Part shown: positions 35,489 to 44,298 of the stretch, one piece after another
Layout of the letters: each line of letters opens with the position of its first letter
How positions within the stretch are numbered: the first letter of the stretch is position 1
Assembly (NCBI GenBank): GCA_003554965.1
Contig: PWHR01000026.1
Span: 1 to 61,193 of the forward strand
Source: Thermoplasmata archaeon
Lineage (GTDB): Archaea; Thermoplasmatota; Thermoplasmata; Halarchaeoplasmatales; Halarchaeoplasmataceae
Reading direction: 5' to 3'
DNA length: 61,193 nt
The notes under the pieces: generated by a model
Database searches by the model: none
Told to the model about the DNA's origin: nothing
Seen by the model: only the letters and a program-made list of their open reading frames with translations
Made by a program: the position numbers and the translations under genes

Positions 35489-36565
35489 TCACGGAAGGTT
35501 GAGCCTTACCTCAAACCTCGCCCCGCCTTGTTCCGAATCTATTATATTCAGTTCGCCTCTGTAGCGGTTCAATACTCTTTTAACGATGTACATACCTAGA
35601 CCTGAACCGGCGTTTTCACCTTCACTGAAATCTTTATCGCATAGCTTACTTTTAGAGGTGTCGGGCAGACCTTTTCCATCGTCCTCTATCACTACGGTAA
35701 GGCCGTCCTCGTCCGCCTGACCAGTTATCGTGATCCTTTCACCACTAGAATGGATAATAGAATTCTCTATAAGGTTTGAAAATACTGCTTGAAGGAGATC
35801 TCCTGCCATGACCATCTCCTTAAGATCTTCTTCGAGCTCTATCTCTATACCGTGTTCAGAAGCCAGTGACCCGTATTCGTCCACGACCTCCCTGATCACC
35901 GTATCCACAGGCACTTCGTCTATCCTCTCCGAGTCCAATCTCTCTAGATACTCGACCTTCTCGACCAAGCTGGTCATCTTTTCCAAACTAGCGTCTGCTT
36001 TCCCCAACATTTCTTCCTGCTCTTCATCAAGTTCAGTGTCTTCTAGAAGATGGATATATCCTTTTACCAACTGTATGTTGTTACGGATGTCGTGCCTCAA
36101 TTTGGAATGTATGTCTTCCTTTTCCTCCTCCAGCATCTGCTCTTTTTTGAAATCCAGTCCCCTCTCACCTCTGCTCTCAACCGTCTTCACGACGCGGGAG
36201 GCCAGTTTATCATACTGAGATTTTGCATCTCCCAACTTCCTTATGTAGTGATCGGCGCCCAGATCTAAAGACTTCTGAGCAACTTCCTCATCACCTCTAC
36301 CCGTGAAAACGATGAAAGGTATATCATCGCCTCTCGACCTCAGATCTCTCAACATATCTAGACCATCAGTGCTGGGCATCTTGTAATCCGAGATTATCGC
36401 ATCGTAAGCTGTCTCTTTCAACTTCTTCATCCCTTCTTCGACCGAGGTGACGGGATCAACTTCAAACCTCTCGTGAAGGTCCTCTAAGAAGATCTGCGCC
36501 TGTTCCAACAACAGCTCATCATCATCGACGAACAAAATCCTGATCTTCTCTCTCTGAGCTCCCAT
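35489..36565 (-). CDS. Receiver-histidine kinase hybrid
   Basis: A 358-residue cytoplasmic protein. The N-terminal receiver domain has the acidic pocket (FVDDDE), phospho-acceptor Asp60 (ISDYKMP), the Thr of FTGRG and Lys110 (YIRK). It is followed by a HisKA-like helix pair with His158 in LRHDIRNNIQ and a HATPase domain with N box NLIENSIIHS, G1 DDGKGLPD and G2 GSGLGMYIV. It has no membrane segments. The receiver at the N-terminus means it is probably driven by another kinase or by a partner protein; CheA is 1 kb away. It sits between the KaiC-like gene and the soluble DUF835 gene. Confidence 0.88.
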   Translation of the reverse strand: MGAQREKIRILFVDDDELLLEQAQIFLEDLHERFEVDPVTSVEEGMKKLKETAYDAIISDYKMPSTDGLDMLRDLRSRGDDIPFIVFTGRGDEEVAQKSLDLGADHYIRKLGDAKSQYDKLASRVVKTVESRGERGLDFKKEQMLEEEKEDIHSKLRHDIRNNIQLVKGYIHLLEDTELDEEQEEMLGKADASLEKMTSLVEKVEYLERLDSERIDEVPVDTVIREVVDEYGSLASEHGIEIELEEDLKEMVMAGDLLQAVFSNLIENSIIHSSGERITITGQADEDGLTVVIEDDGKGLPDTSKSKLCDKDFSEGENAGSGLGMYIVKRVLNRYRGELNIIDSEQGGARFEVRLNLP

Positions 36566-36746
36566 GGTAATCCTTATTCAATATCATATCCTTCGATATA
36601 ATTGTTTTCATGTTCTAACAGGAAGAAAAACATTGATAACAAAAATTAAAATAGTGGCACCACTTCACTTATTTAAACGTTAACACTAAATAAACAATAA
36701 GTTTACACTCGTTATTCTGATGTTCGTCAAAAGTCATTGAAAAAAT

Positions 36747-36757
36747 TTTATATAAAT
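36747..36757 (+). promoter_or_regulatory. TATA box before leader ORF/DUF835 gene
   Basis: TTTATATAAAT is centred about 27 bases before GTG 36779, but about 119 bases before the DUF835 ATG. The distance suits a leaderless start on the small ORF rather than on the DUF835 gene. Confidence 0.55.
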
Positions 36758-36778
36758 TGTTTGACTTTATTGATAACA

Positions 36779-36874
36779 GTGAGACTCAGAAAACGACCGT
36801 TAAGAATTAAATCAACCGAGCAGATACCTCTGCCGTTGAACAGGATACTGATCAAAGAAAGGTGTGAGATATGA
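36779..36874 (+). CDS. Possible 31-residue leader peptide
   Basis: A GTG-started frame of 31 codons, very basic (starts VRLRKRPLRIK, ends KERCEI). It starts where transcription from the TATA box at 36747-36757 should begin, and its TGA overlaps the DUF835 ATG (ATATGA). This is the geometry of a translationally coupled leader gene. Against it: the ORF is short and could arise by chance, and no family is recognised. Confidence 0.35.
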   Translation: MRLRKRPLRIKSTEQIPLPLNRILIKERCEI

Positions 36875-37617
36875 AATATCTTTGCCCGTACGTTACCGAC
36901 TGGAGATGTTGGGTCAAAGGAAAGGAAAAACCCATCCAAGTCTGCAAGATATGTATAGAGGCGAAGAGAGTTTCAACTCTAGAGAAAAAGAGTGAGAGAA
37001 AAGTGAGAGGGATCCCTATAGAAGAAGGACAACCAAGGGATGAGAAAGAAATCTTGACCGAAACTAAAAAAGAGATCCCGACAGAACCTGATAAAGAGAT
37101 CCCCGTCGAAAAAGAAAAGGGCAGAGGCACGGTTGAAAAGGAGGCTGAAACTCTAGAGAGATTAGAGAAAGATTCCATATATCTCTTCGAGTCCGAAGAT
37201 AGAGAATCATTCTTCCAGATTTTGAACGGGCAAGGCTCCAAGATCTCATGCGTGACCACCACCCATCCTCAAGAGCTGATGGAAGAGTACGATATAGAAC
37301 TTGAAGACTCTCTTTGGGTCTCCTCAGAGAACGATCCAGTGGCGGTCTCCCCCGACAATCTGGATGATATAATATTAGAGATAAAGATCTTCCTCTCCCA
37401 AGATATAGATTTCATCCTCATAGACGCGCTGGATGAGATTTTCTCCAGCAACCACGATCCAAGGATCATCGAAGCACTCAACACTATAGAGGAAAACATA
37501 GAGAACAGTGGATGCACTATAATATTCTACGCACCCCCATCCTCTATTAGCAAGAAAAATTTAGCACGCTTGAAAGAAAAGCTCGAGATTAAAGAAGTCC
37601 CGACGATAGCGGTATGA
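36871..37617 (+). CDS. Soluble DUF835 protein
   Basis: A 248-residue protein. The N-terminus has four cysteines (CPYVTDWRCW, CKIC) that could bind a metal or Fe-S cluster; residues about 35-95 are a charged linker; the C-terminal 150 residues are a DUF835 domain clearly related to the one in the membrane protein at 32780 (shared THPQEL, EDSLW, NDPVAV, LEIKIF.SQD, DAL.EIFS). It starts just after an AAAGGTG site. It is convergent with cheA (nine bases between the stop codons). The paralogy suggests the two proteins work in one pathway or exchange partners. Confidence 0.8.
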   Translation: MKYLCPYVTDWRCWVKGKEKPIQVCKICIEAKRVSTLEKKSERKVRGIPIEEGQPRDEKEILTETKKEIPTEPDKEIPVEKEKGRGTVEKEAETLERLEKDSIYLFESEDRESFFQILNGQGSKISCVTTTHPQELMEEYDIELEDSLWVSSENDPVAVSPDNLDDIILEIKIFLSQDIDFILIDALDEIFSSNHDPRIIEALNTIEENIENSGCTIIFYAPPSSISKKNLARLKEKLEIKEVPTIAV

Positions 37618-37626
37618 GATACAAGC

Positions 37627-39219
37627 TCAAGAAGAATCGTTCTCTATCCAGTGTAACGCATCTAAAAGCATCGCTATCGTCCCGTCTCCGAGTATCGTGG
37701 TGCCGCTGAAGCCGTCCAAGGCCTGCAACTGCTTGGGAAGCGGTTTTTTGACTATCTCCTTTTCCGATAACATCTTATCGATGACGAAACCGGCCATCTT
37801 CCCCTCTTTAGAGACTATCGTGACCGTCAACCTCTCATCGGAGTCCTCAAGAGGATTCTCTTCATCGAACTCCTCCCATAAGTATATCAAAGGTATGTAC
37901 TCGCCTCTCAATTTTATGAAGTCCGAACCTTCTATCTCCTCGATACTTTCCTGTTTGATCCTAACGGTCTCCACCACATCATCTAGAGGTACAGCATAAG
38001 TTCTCTCTCCGATTTTGACAAGGAACGATCTGACTATCGCTGCAGAAGGCGGGAGGACCAAGGTTATCGTAGTACCTTCATCTTCTTCCGATACGATATG
38101 GACCTCTCCACCTATAGAGTCCATAGTTTTCTTTACGACCTCCATGCCCACACCTCTACCCGAGACTTCGGTGACTTCTTCTTTTGTCGAGAAATGAGGA
38201 TGGAATATGAACATGTAGATCTCCTCATCAGATAGCGTTTTCGCCTCTTCTGAATCGAGCAATCCTTCCTCAACAGCTTGTTCGATTATATCTTCCCTAT
38301 TCAAACCCCTTCCGTCGTCTGATACCTCTATCAAGACGTTGTCCTGCTTCTGTTTCGCTACAAGCTTAATCTCCCCTTCTGGAGATTTTCCCTTATCTTT
38401 CCTCACCTTCACAGGTTCTATGCCGTGATCTATCGCGTTCCGGAGCAAGTGAACCAGAGGATCGGTTATCCTGTCGAGTATCGTCCGGTCGAGCTCGATC
38501 TCTTCCCCTTCCATCTCAAAGTTCACTTCTTTGTCGTTTTCTTTAGCCACGTCTCGGACCATCCTGGGAAATCGTTTGAATACTGTTTCAACAGGGGTCA
38601 TCTTCATGTCAAGGACCGACTCACGGAGATCACCGGTGATCCTATCGATCCTTCCTGTCACGTTAGAAAGACGGTTGGATTCGAGTGATTCCGACAGATT
38701 CTCAAGTGTTCCTTTGGACATAACCAGTTCGCTGACAAGGTTCATCACATGTTCTAGATCTTTCAGATCCACTTTGATCTTATCGGATGTTCTCAGCTCC
38801 CTTCGTTTCGTTGTGGATTTCTCTGTCTCTTTCTCATCTTTTTTCTCCGTTGTCACGCCGTCCTGTATCGCCCCTTCCAACCTCTTGACGATGTTTTCGT
38901 ACTCTTTTTCACCTCCGAACGCCAGATCCTCAATAGCATCCAAACATTCGAACAGTAGATCGAAGGATTCTTCCTTCACCGCTCCCTTTTCCTTTCTCAA
39001 TTCGTTGAAGAGTTCCTCCATCTTGTGGCTTATATTCTGTATCCCTTCGTAACCCATCGTTCCTGCCATACCTTTCAGGGTATGACTCGATCTATAGAGT
39101 TCCCCCATTAGCTCTTCGTCTGAAGGGTCCTCTTCCAGATCTAGAAGGTTCTGATTCATCTTCTCTAGTTGTTCTCTCGTCTCTTCTTCGAACATCTCCT
39201 GATACTCTTCATTCATCAT
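37627..39219 (-). CDS. cheA: Chemotaxis histidine kinase CheA
   Basis: A 530-residue CheA: Hpt domain with phospho-acceptor His46 (SSHTLKGMAGTMG), a short linker without an obvious P2 domain, dimerisation helices (VDLKDLEHVMNLVSELVM), the HATPase domain (N box HLLRNAIDHGIE, G1 DDGRGLN, G2 GRGVGMEVV) and a C-terminal CheW-like domain. It phosphorylates response regulators in the taxis pathway. The start overlaps the end of cheB by four bases, so the pair is coupled. Lack of P2 is not rare in archaeal or compact CheA proteins. No receptor gene lies in the window. Confidence 0.93.
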   Translation of the reverse strand: MMNEEYQEMFEEETREQLEKMNQNLLDLEEDPSDEELMGELYRSSHTLKGMAGTMGYEGIQNISHKMEELFNELRKEKGAVKEESFDLLFECLDAIEDLAFGGEKEYENIVKRLEGAIQDGVTTEKKDEKETEKSTTKRRELRTSDKIKVDLKDLEHVMNLVSELVMSKGTLENLSESLESNRLSNVTGRIDRITGDLRESVLDMKMTPVETVFKRFPRMVRDVAKENDKEVNFEMEGEEIELDRTILDRITDPLVHLLRNAIDHGIEPVKVRKDKGKSPEGEIKLVAKQKQDNVLIEVSDDGRGLNREDIIEQAVEEGLLDSEEAKTLSDEEIYMFIFHPHFSTKEEVTEVSGRGVGMEVVKKTMDSIGGEVHIVSEEDEGTTITLVLPPSAAIVRSFLVKIGERTYAVPLDDVVETVRIKQESIEEIEGSDFIKLRGEYIPLIYLWEEFDEENPLEDSDERLTVTIVSKEGKMAGFVIDKMLSEKEIVKKPLPKQLQALDGFSGTTILGDGTIAMLLDALHWIENDSS

Positions 39220-40265
39220 GAACTCCCCATGAACATATCTAAAAGCATCTCACCTATCTTGGAAGGTCTATCCTCAAAATCGGATCCTGCCTTCTTTTTA
39301 GCCGCTTTGGGCATACCGTAAACCACACAGCTATCGCTCTCTTGAACAGCGAGAAAGCCCCCAGCCTTCTTTATCGATTCTGATCCTTCAGCTCCGTCTT
39401 TACCCATGCCGCTCAAAACGACTCCCACCGTATTGCTACCATAAACCTCTGAAGCGCTACTGAATAAGTAGTCCGCGGAAGGTCTGACACCGTTCACCTT
39501 CGGTTTTTTATCCAACTTGATGTACCTTTTGCTACCGCGTTTCACCACGTTACCGTGTCTATCAGAAGGGATCACGTAAACGAAACCTTCTTTCAAAGGT
39601 TCACGATCGGCGGCCTCTTTCACGTTCAATTCGATCTTCTTATCCAATGTTGAAGCCAGATGAGTACTGAATTCAGGAGGGATGTGTTGAACTATGGCAA
39701 TTGGTACGGGAAAATTCTTGGGCAGAGGGGCGAGAACATCATCAAGCGCCCTGACTCCGCCGGTCGAAGAAGCTATCGTAACTATATATTCTCCAGTTTT
39801 CTTAGGTTTTAAAACACTCTCTTCTATCTTCTTTTCGGTCTTATCGGATTCTTCAATGCCTGTTTGAGCACCTTTTTTTACTTTCTTTATTATCTCATCG
39901 GATTTTTTTCTTATGTCCAAAGAGAGAGTCCCTGAAGTCTTCTGTATATAATCTACAGCTCCGGCCGTGAGAGCTTCAACGGCCATATTGACGTCCTTGT
40001 TCTCCATCCCCGATATTATTATCACGGGAGTTGGATTGTCAGACATTATCTTTTTCAAAGCGGTAAGGCCGTCCATGATCGGCATCTCTATGTCCATCAG
40101 CATTACATCTGGATCTTTTTTTTCGTTCAGCTCGATCGCCTCTTCACCATTCTTTCCTTTACCGACCACTTCGATGTTTTCGTCCCCTTCCAATATGTCG
40201 GTCAAAATTGTAACCATAAAGGAAGAATCGTCCACTACGACGGCCCTTATTTTCTGGGAGATCAT
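39216..40265 (-). CDS. cheB: Chemotaxis methylesterase CheB
   Basis: A 349-residue CheB. Receiver domain with Asp58 in MLMDIEMP; catalytic domain with Ser167 (ASSTGG), His194 (VQHIPPEF) and Asp in GMGKDG. It removes methyl groups from receptor glutamates in adaptation. The frame continues upstream to 40367, but ATG 40265 starts exactly at the receiver domain and has a TATTTATA box about 28 bases before it, so a leaderless start there is preferred. It is the first gene of a cheB-cheA unit read leftwards. The methyltransferase CheR is not in the window. Confidence 0.92.
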   Translation of the reverse strand: MISQKIRAVVVDDSSFMVTILTDILEGDENIEVVGKGKNGEEAIELNEKKDPDVMLMDIEMPIMDGLTALKKIMSDNPTPVIIISGMENKDVNMAVEALTAGAVDYIQKTSGTLSLDIRKKSDEIIKKVKKGAQTGIEESDKTEKKIEESVLKPKKTGEYIVTIASSTGGVRALDDVLAPLPKNFPVPIAIVQHIPPEFSTHLASTLDKKIELNVKEAADREPLKEGFVYVIPSDRHGNVVKRGSKRYIKLDKKPKVNGVRPSADYLFSSASEVYGSNTVGVVLSGMGKDGAEGSESIKKAGGFLAVQESDSCVVYGMPKAAKKKAGSDFEDRPSKIGEMLLDMFMGSS

Positions 40266-40287
40266 CAAAACTTCTATTCTCAGAACC

Positions 40288-40297
40288 TTATTTATAG
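40288..40297 (-). promoter_or_regulatory. TATA box of cheB-cheA
   Basis: CTATAAATAA read on the minus strand is centred about 28 bases before the cheB ATG, supporting a leaderless cheB transcript. Confidence 0.55.
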
Positions 40298-40453
40298 TTT
40301 CCCACTGTACACAAAAAACAGAAATGAGTGATTTTGTCTGACAAAAAGATCGGCGACAGATGATCAAGAATGAACTTTTTTTCCATCCAGCAATCTAAAT
40401 GCCTTCAGCAAAAACTTTATTAACGGGGAAATAGGTGATTATTGTACGACGAT

Positions 40454-40618
40454 ATGTCAGACGATGGTGGAATGATGGATGCAGATATAGATTCCCTGCT
40501 TGAAAAGATGCATGAAAAAAAAGCGAAAACCCCTGAATTTCTGCAGGAGAACTTCTCGAAAGAAGAACTCATTCAGTTGGAGAAAGCCGTAAATCAGAAG
40601 ATCCGTTACTCTAAATAG
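40454..40618 (+). CDS. Small helical protein (54 residues)
   Basis: A 54-codon frame from ATG 40454 to TAG 40618. The product starts SDDGGMMDADIDSLLEKM and has two predicted amphipathic helices with EELIQLEKAVNQKI. Codon use resembles the neighbours, and a TTTATTAA box lies about 36 bases upstream. It lies alone between cheB and mcm. No family is recognised. Confidence 0.6.
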   Translation: MSDDGGMMDADIDSLLEKMHEKKAKTPEFLQENFSKEELIQLEKAVNQKIRYSK

Positions 40619-40804
40619 TTAAAAAACGGAAAAAGAGGGGAGTTGTAATATCCTAAAAACCCTTCTCTTATATTATTTTTCAATCTACTTCTTTAGATCT
40701 AGATCAGGTTTTTCTGACTCGAAAAGTCTCATTCCGGAAAGATAATGTAGACACAGAAAAAGTTAATAACCAAGGTCAACTAATCCAACACTCCGGAGAT
40801 ATAG

Positions 40805-42880
40805 ATGGCCGAATACCATTACGAGAGAGAAGAGATAAGAGAGAACTTCAGGAAACTGTTCGAGGATGAAGAATTTCATTCAGAATTGATCAAGGTGGCG
40901 GATAATTATCCTGATGAGATGTCTATATCGATGAGCTACGAGGATCTGACTCTTTTTTTCGAAGATCTAGAATTTCCAAGGTTCGTGCTTCAGAATCCAA
41001 AGCTATGTTTAGAGGAGGGTAAAAAAGCCATCAATGAGGTCCTGGGGAGCGCTTATGACGACATAGAGATATTCATCCGTTTAAAGGGGTTACCTGATGC
41101 CAGAAAAAAGATGGTCAGGGACCTCAGGGCTAACGATCTGGCCAATTATCTGGCTATCGATGGACTTGTCAGAAAAGCCACCGAAGTCAGGCCAAAGCTC
41201 TCGAAGGCGGTCTTCAGGTGCAGTACCTGTCAATCAGACTTCAAAGTTAAGCAGAACGGAAGCGATATCGAGGAACCGATACAGTGTGCCGAGTGCGGAA
41301 AGTCCTCCAATAAAACGAATTTTATACTCATGCAGGACGAGTCAGAATTCGAAAATTTCCAAAACATAGAGATACAGGAGAGTCCAGACGAACTGAGAGG
41401 AGGGGAACAGCCGCAGAGGTTGAAAACATGGGTGAAAGATGATCTTGTTGGTGAGGTCTCACCCGGTGACCGGATAACACTTAACGGGATCTTGGACGGA
41501 TCACCTAAAAGGAAAAGCAGCAGGTCGAAGAGCAGAGTTTTTGACATTTTCATGAGGGTCAACGGGATAGAAGTAAAAGAGTACGAATTCGAGGATTTTG
41601 AACTTTCAGAAGAAGATAGAAAGGAGATAAAGGAAGCCGGTGATGATCCACGGATCTTCGCCAGGATAGTCAATTCCATAGCTCCCAGCATACACGGTTT
41701 ACACAACGAGAAGATCGGATTGGCTCTCCAGTTATTTAGTGGGGTGAGAAAGGAGATGCCCGACGGTTCGATGACGAGAGGAGATATCCATATACTGCTG
41801 GTCGGCGATCCCGGCACGGCAAAATCACAATTATTGAGATATATAGCGGATTTATCCCCAAGAGGTATGTATGCCTCAGGAAAGGGTTCTACAGGTGCTG
41901 GATTAACCGCCGCAGCCGTCAGAGAGGAAGTGATGGGAGAGAGCAGATGGGTCCTAGAAGCGGGCACTCTTGTTCTAGCCGATGGTGGTATCGCGTGCGT
42001 GGACGAGTTGGATAAGATGCGTGCAGAAGACAGGAGTGCTATGCACGAAGCTATGGAACAGCAGACCATCTCGGTCGCGAAAGCCGGGATAAACGCTACG
42101 TTGAACTCACGATGTGCTGTACTCGGCGCCGCAAATCCGGTTTACGGGAGATTCGAAGTCCATGAGAACATCTCCCAGCAGATAGATCTCCCGCCGCCTC
42201 TCATTTCTAGATTCGATCTTATTTTCGCTTTGATAGACAAACCAGATCGGAAAAAAGATTCAGAGATAGCAGAGCACATCCTCAACCTGCATGAAGAGGG
42301 AGAAAGGATCGAAAAAGAGGATGTAGATATCGAGAAAGAATTCAGTCCCGAATTGAGTAAAGAGTTCCTGAGAAAATACGTTGCCCATGCAAAATCCATA
42401 ACTCCAGTTATGACAGACGAGGCCATGACGAAATTGGAAGACTTTTATCTAGACCTCAGGAGTCAAGGAAGCGAGGATTCTATACCCGCCACAGCCAGGC
42501 AGCTTGAATCACTTGTGAGGCTCACTGAAGCCAGCGCTAGAGCTCATCTCAGGGAACAAGCCACCATCGAAGATGCAGAAAGAGCTATCAAGGTCACTCA
42601 GTACTTTTTAGAACAGGTTGCTTCAACCGACAGCGACACCTTGGATATAGATATAGTTGCATCTAGCGTCTCGGCGAGCGAAAGGACCCTCCTCGCCCAG
42701 ATAAGGGACATAATAAAAGAGAAAAGAGAAGTCCACGAGGGAGGTGTTCCCGCTGAGGACCTTTTAGAGGAAGCAGTATCACGAGGACTCTCGAGAGAGG
42801 AAGTCAGAAAAGAGCTGGGAAGGATGAAGACCAACGGACAGATATATGAACCATCTCCAGACAGTTATGATTTGGCGTGA
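40805..42880 (+). CDS. mcm: Replicative DNA helicase MCM
   Basis: A 691-residue minichromosome maintenance protein. The N-terminal domain holds a zinc finger (CSTC near residue 139, then CAEC), followed by the OB-type beta region. AAA core: Walker A GDPGTAKS (about 334-341), Walker B VLADGGIACVDELDKM, sensor/arginine-finger region SRFDLIF near residue 469. The C-terminal part carries the arginine-rich ATARQLESLVRL and ends in a winged helix (about 625-691). GGAG lies about eight bases before the ATG. Archaeal MCM forms a hexamer that unwinds DNA at forks. It is followed closely by DUF424 and nmd3 genes, an information-processing group. Confidence 0.96.
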   Translation: MAEYHYEREEIRENFRKLFEDEEFHSELIKVADNYPDEMSISMSYEDLTLFFEDLEFPRFVLQNPKLCLEEGKKAINEVLGSAYDDIEIFIRLKGLPDARKKMVRDLRANDLANYLAIDGLVRKATEVRPKLSKAVFRCSTCQSDFKVKQNGSDIEEPIQCAECGKSSNKTNFILMQDESEFENFQNIEIQESPDELRGGEQPQRLKTWVKDDLVGEVSPGDRITLNGILDGSPKRKSSRSKSRVFDIFMRVNGIEVKEYEFEDFELSEEDRKEIKEAGDDPRIFARIVNSIAPSIHGLHNEKIGLALQLFSGVRKEMPDGSMTRGDIHILLVGDPGTAKSQLLRYIADLSPRGMYASGKGSTGAGLTAAAVREEVMGESRWVLEAGTLVLADGGIACVDELDKMRAEDRSAMHEAMEQQTISVAKAGINATLNSRCAVLGAANPVYGRFEVHENISQQIDLPPPLISRFDLIFALIDKPDRKKDSEIAEHILNLHEEGERIEKEDVDIEKEFSPELSKEFLRKYVAHAKSITPVMTDEAMTKLEDFYLDLRSQGSEDSIPATARQLESLVRLTEASARAHLREQATIEDAERAIKVTQYFLEQVASTDSDTLDIDIVASSVSASERTLLAQIRDIIKEKREVHEGGVPAEDLLEEAVSRGLSREEVRKELGRMKTNGQIYEPSPDSYDLA

Positions 42881-42892
42881 AGGAGTTAAAAG

Positions 42893-43207
42893 ATGAAAGT
42901 GAGTTACCGTATGTATGACCAGGGCGAAGACGTTTTGCTAGCAGCCTGCGATGAGGATCTTTTGGGGAAAACTTTGGAAGAAGGAGATCTTAGTCTCGAA
43001 GTGAAGAGGGAGTTTTATGACCAGGATACAATAAGGATTGATCAAGAGCATGGTGAAAAAGCTTTAAAAAGAAAATTTGAAAGGTGTACCATAGCTAACC
43101 TTGTAGGAGAAAACGTTATCGATGCAGCCGTTGAGGCAGGCATAGGAAACGAAGACGACTTGCTGATGATAGAAGGTGTTCCTCATCTACAGATAGTGAG
43201 GATGTGA
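42893..43207 (+). CDS. DUF424 family protein
   Basis: A 104-residue archaeal DUF424 protein with the family strings VLLAACDEDLLGKTLEEGDLSL, ANLVGENVIDAAVEAG and the C-terminal GVPHLQIV. The family is small and confined mainly to archaea; function is not established. An AAGGAG site precedes the ATG, and it starts 12 bases after mcm, so it is probably cotranscribed with it and with nmd3. Confidence 0.88.
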   Translation: MKVSYRMYDQGEDVLLAACDEDLLGKTLEEGDLSLEVKREFYDQDTIRIDQEHGEKALKRKFERCTIANLVGENVIDAAVEAGIGNEDDLLMIEGVPHLQIVRM

Positions 43208-43223
43208 TCTAGGGGTAAATACG

Positions 43224-44267
43224 ATGATATGTGTAGAATGCGGTTCAGAAGTAGGATCACTGCGAGACGGACTCTGCGAAGAGTGCTTCGTCGAAAAACA
43301 TGTGGATGTCGACATCGAAGATCCGATAGAGATCGAAGTATGTTCGAAGTGTGGGAGCATAAGGAAAGGAAAAAATTGGCTCAAAAGGCCGGACATTCAA
43401 TCAGTCATGCTGGACAGGATAGAGAACGCGTTATCTTTCTCTTCTGCGGTCGACACGTTTTCCTTCGAAGTTGAATTCGAGGAAGGTGATCCCAGGAACA
43501 TCCACGCCGATATAAAAGTAGACATGAAGATAGGTGATCTCTCAACAGAAAAATATCTGTCCACAAACATCGTGCTAAAAAAAGACCAGTGCCTTGACTG
43601 CAGTCGGAGAGAGGGTAATTATTACGAAGCTGTATTACAGGTCAGACCATCAAAAAAGGAGATGACACCGGAGCAGAAAGAAAAGGTGATAAGGACCGTA
43701 CATGAAAGGATAGAAAAAGACAGGAAAGAAGAGAGGGATGTTTTCATCACGGCCGAAAAGGAGATACATGGCGGTCTCGATTTTTATCTCAGCGATAAAA
43801 GAGTGAGCAAGAACCTTTCTTACGACATAGCTGAAGAGTTCGGGGGTATGGTCACCACTTCGTCGGAGCTAGCGGGTAGAGAGGACGGACAGAACGTTTA
43901 CAGGATGACCTATTCGGTGAGGTTGCCTCCTTACGAAGAAGGAGATTTTATCGCTCTCAAAGGAGACATATACAGGGTTAAAAAAACCAGGAGCGGCAGC
44001 GATCCAGTGACCGTTAGAGATCTAAAAAATAACAAGATCACCACTTTGGATAAAGAGGAGATGAAGGAGGCCGATATCTACGGAGGGGATGAGTTGATCA
44101 TGAAGGCGGTCGTGGTCTCAGAAGAGGAAAAAGAGATCCAGGTCTTGAATCCAGAGACCTACGAAACCGAAACGCTCATAAAACCTGAAGGTTCACCGAC
44201 CGGAAAAGAAGAAGTGGAGGTCATCAAGGTCAAAAAAAGATTGATCTTGATACCTGAACAAAGATAA
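43224..44267 (+). CDS. NMD3-like ribosome-associated protein
   Basis: A 347-residue archaeal homologue of NMD3, a protein that binds the large ribosomal subunit (in eukaryotes, its export adaptor). Visible: two N-terminal CxxC pairs (CVEC, CEEC), a third and fourth (CSKC, CLDC), then the central domain with REGNYYEAVLQVRP and the SH3-like C-terminal part (YEEGDFIALKGDIYRVKK). The archaeal protein lacks the nuclear-transport tail. It follows DUF424 with 16 bases between, in the same operon as mcm. Its role in archaea is probably 50S maturation or quality control. Confidence 0.88.
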   Translation: MICVECGSEVGSLRDGLCEECFVEKHVDVDIEDPIEIEVCSKCGSIRKGKNWLKRPDIQSVMLDRIENALSFSSAVDTFSFEVEFEEGDPRNIHADIKVDMKIGDLSTEKYLSTNIVLKKDQCLDCSRREGNYYEAVLQVRPSKKEMTPEQKEKVIRTVHERIEKDRKEERDVFITAEKEIHGGLDFYLSDKRVSKNLSYDIAEEFGGMVTTSSELAGREDGQNVYRMTYSVRLPPYEEGDFIALKGDIYRVKKTRSGSDPVTVRDLKNNKITTLDKEEMKEADIYGGDELIMKAVVVSEEEKEIQVLNPETYETETLIKPEGSPTGKEEVEVIKVKKRLILIPEQR

Positions 44268-44298
44268 GATTTATACCGTACAAGAGTTATCTTTTTCT

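Noticed and set aside
36653-36664. AGTGG-CA-CCACT inverted repeat
   Set aside because: Only five-base arms in an AT-rich region; it could be an operator for the divergent kinase/DUF835 genes but occurs easily by chance.
41230-42069. 279-codon minus-strand ORF over mcm
   Set aside because: Antisense to the conserved MCM core; serine-rich mirror composition.
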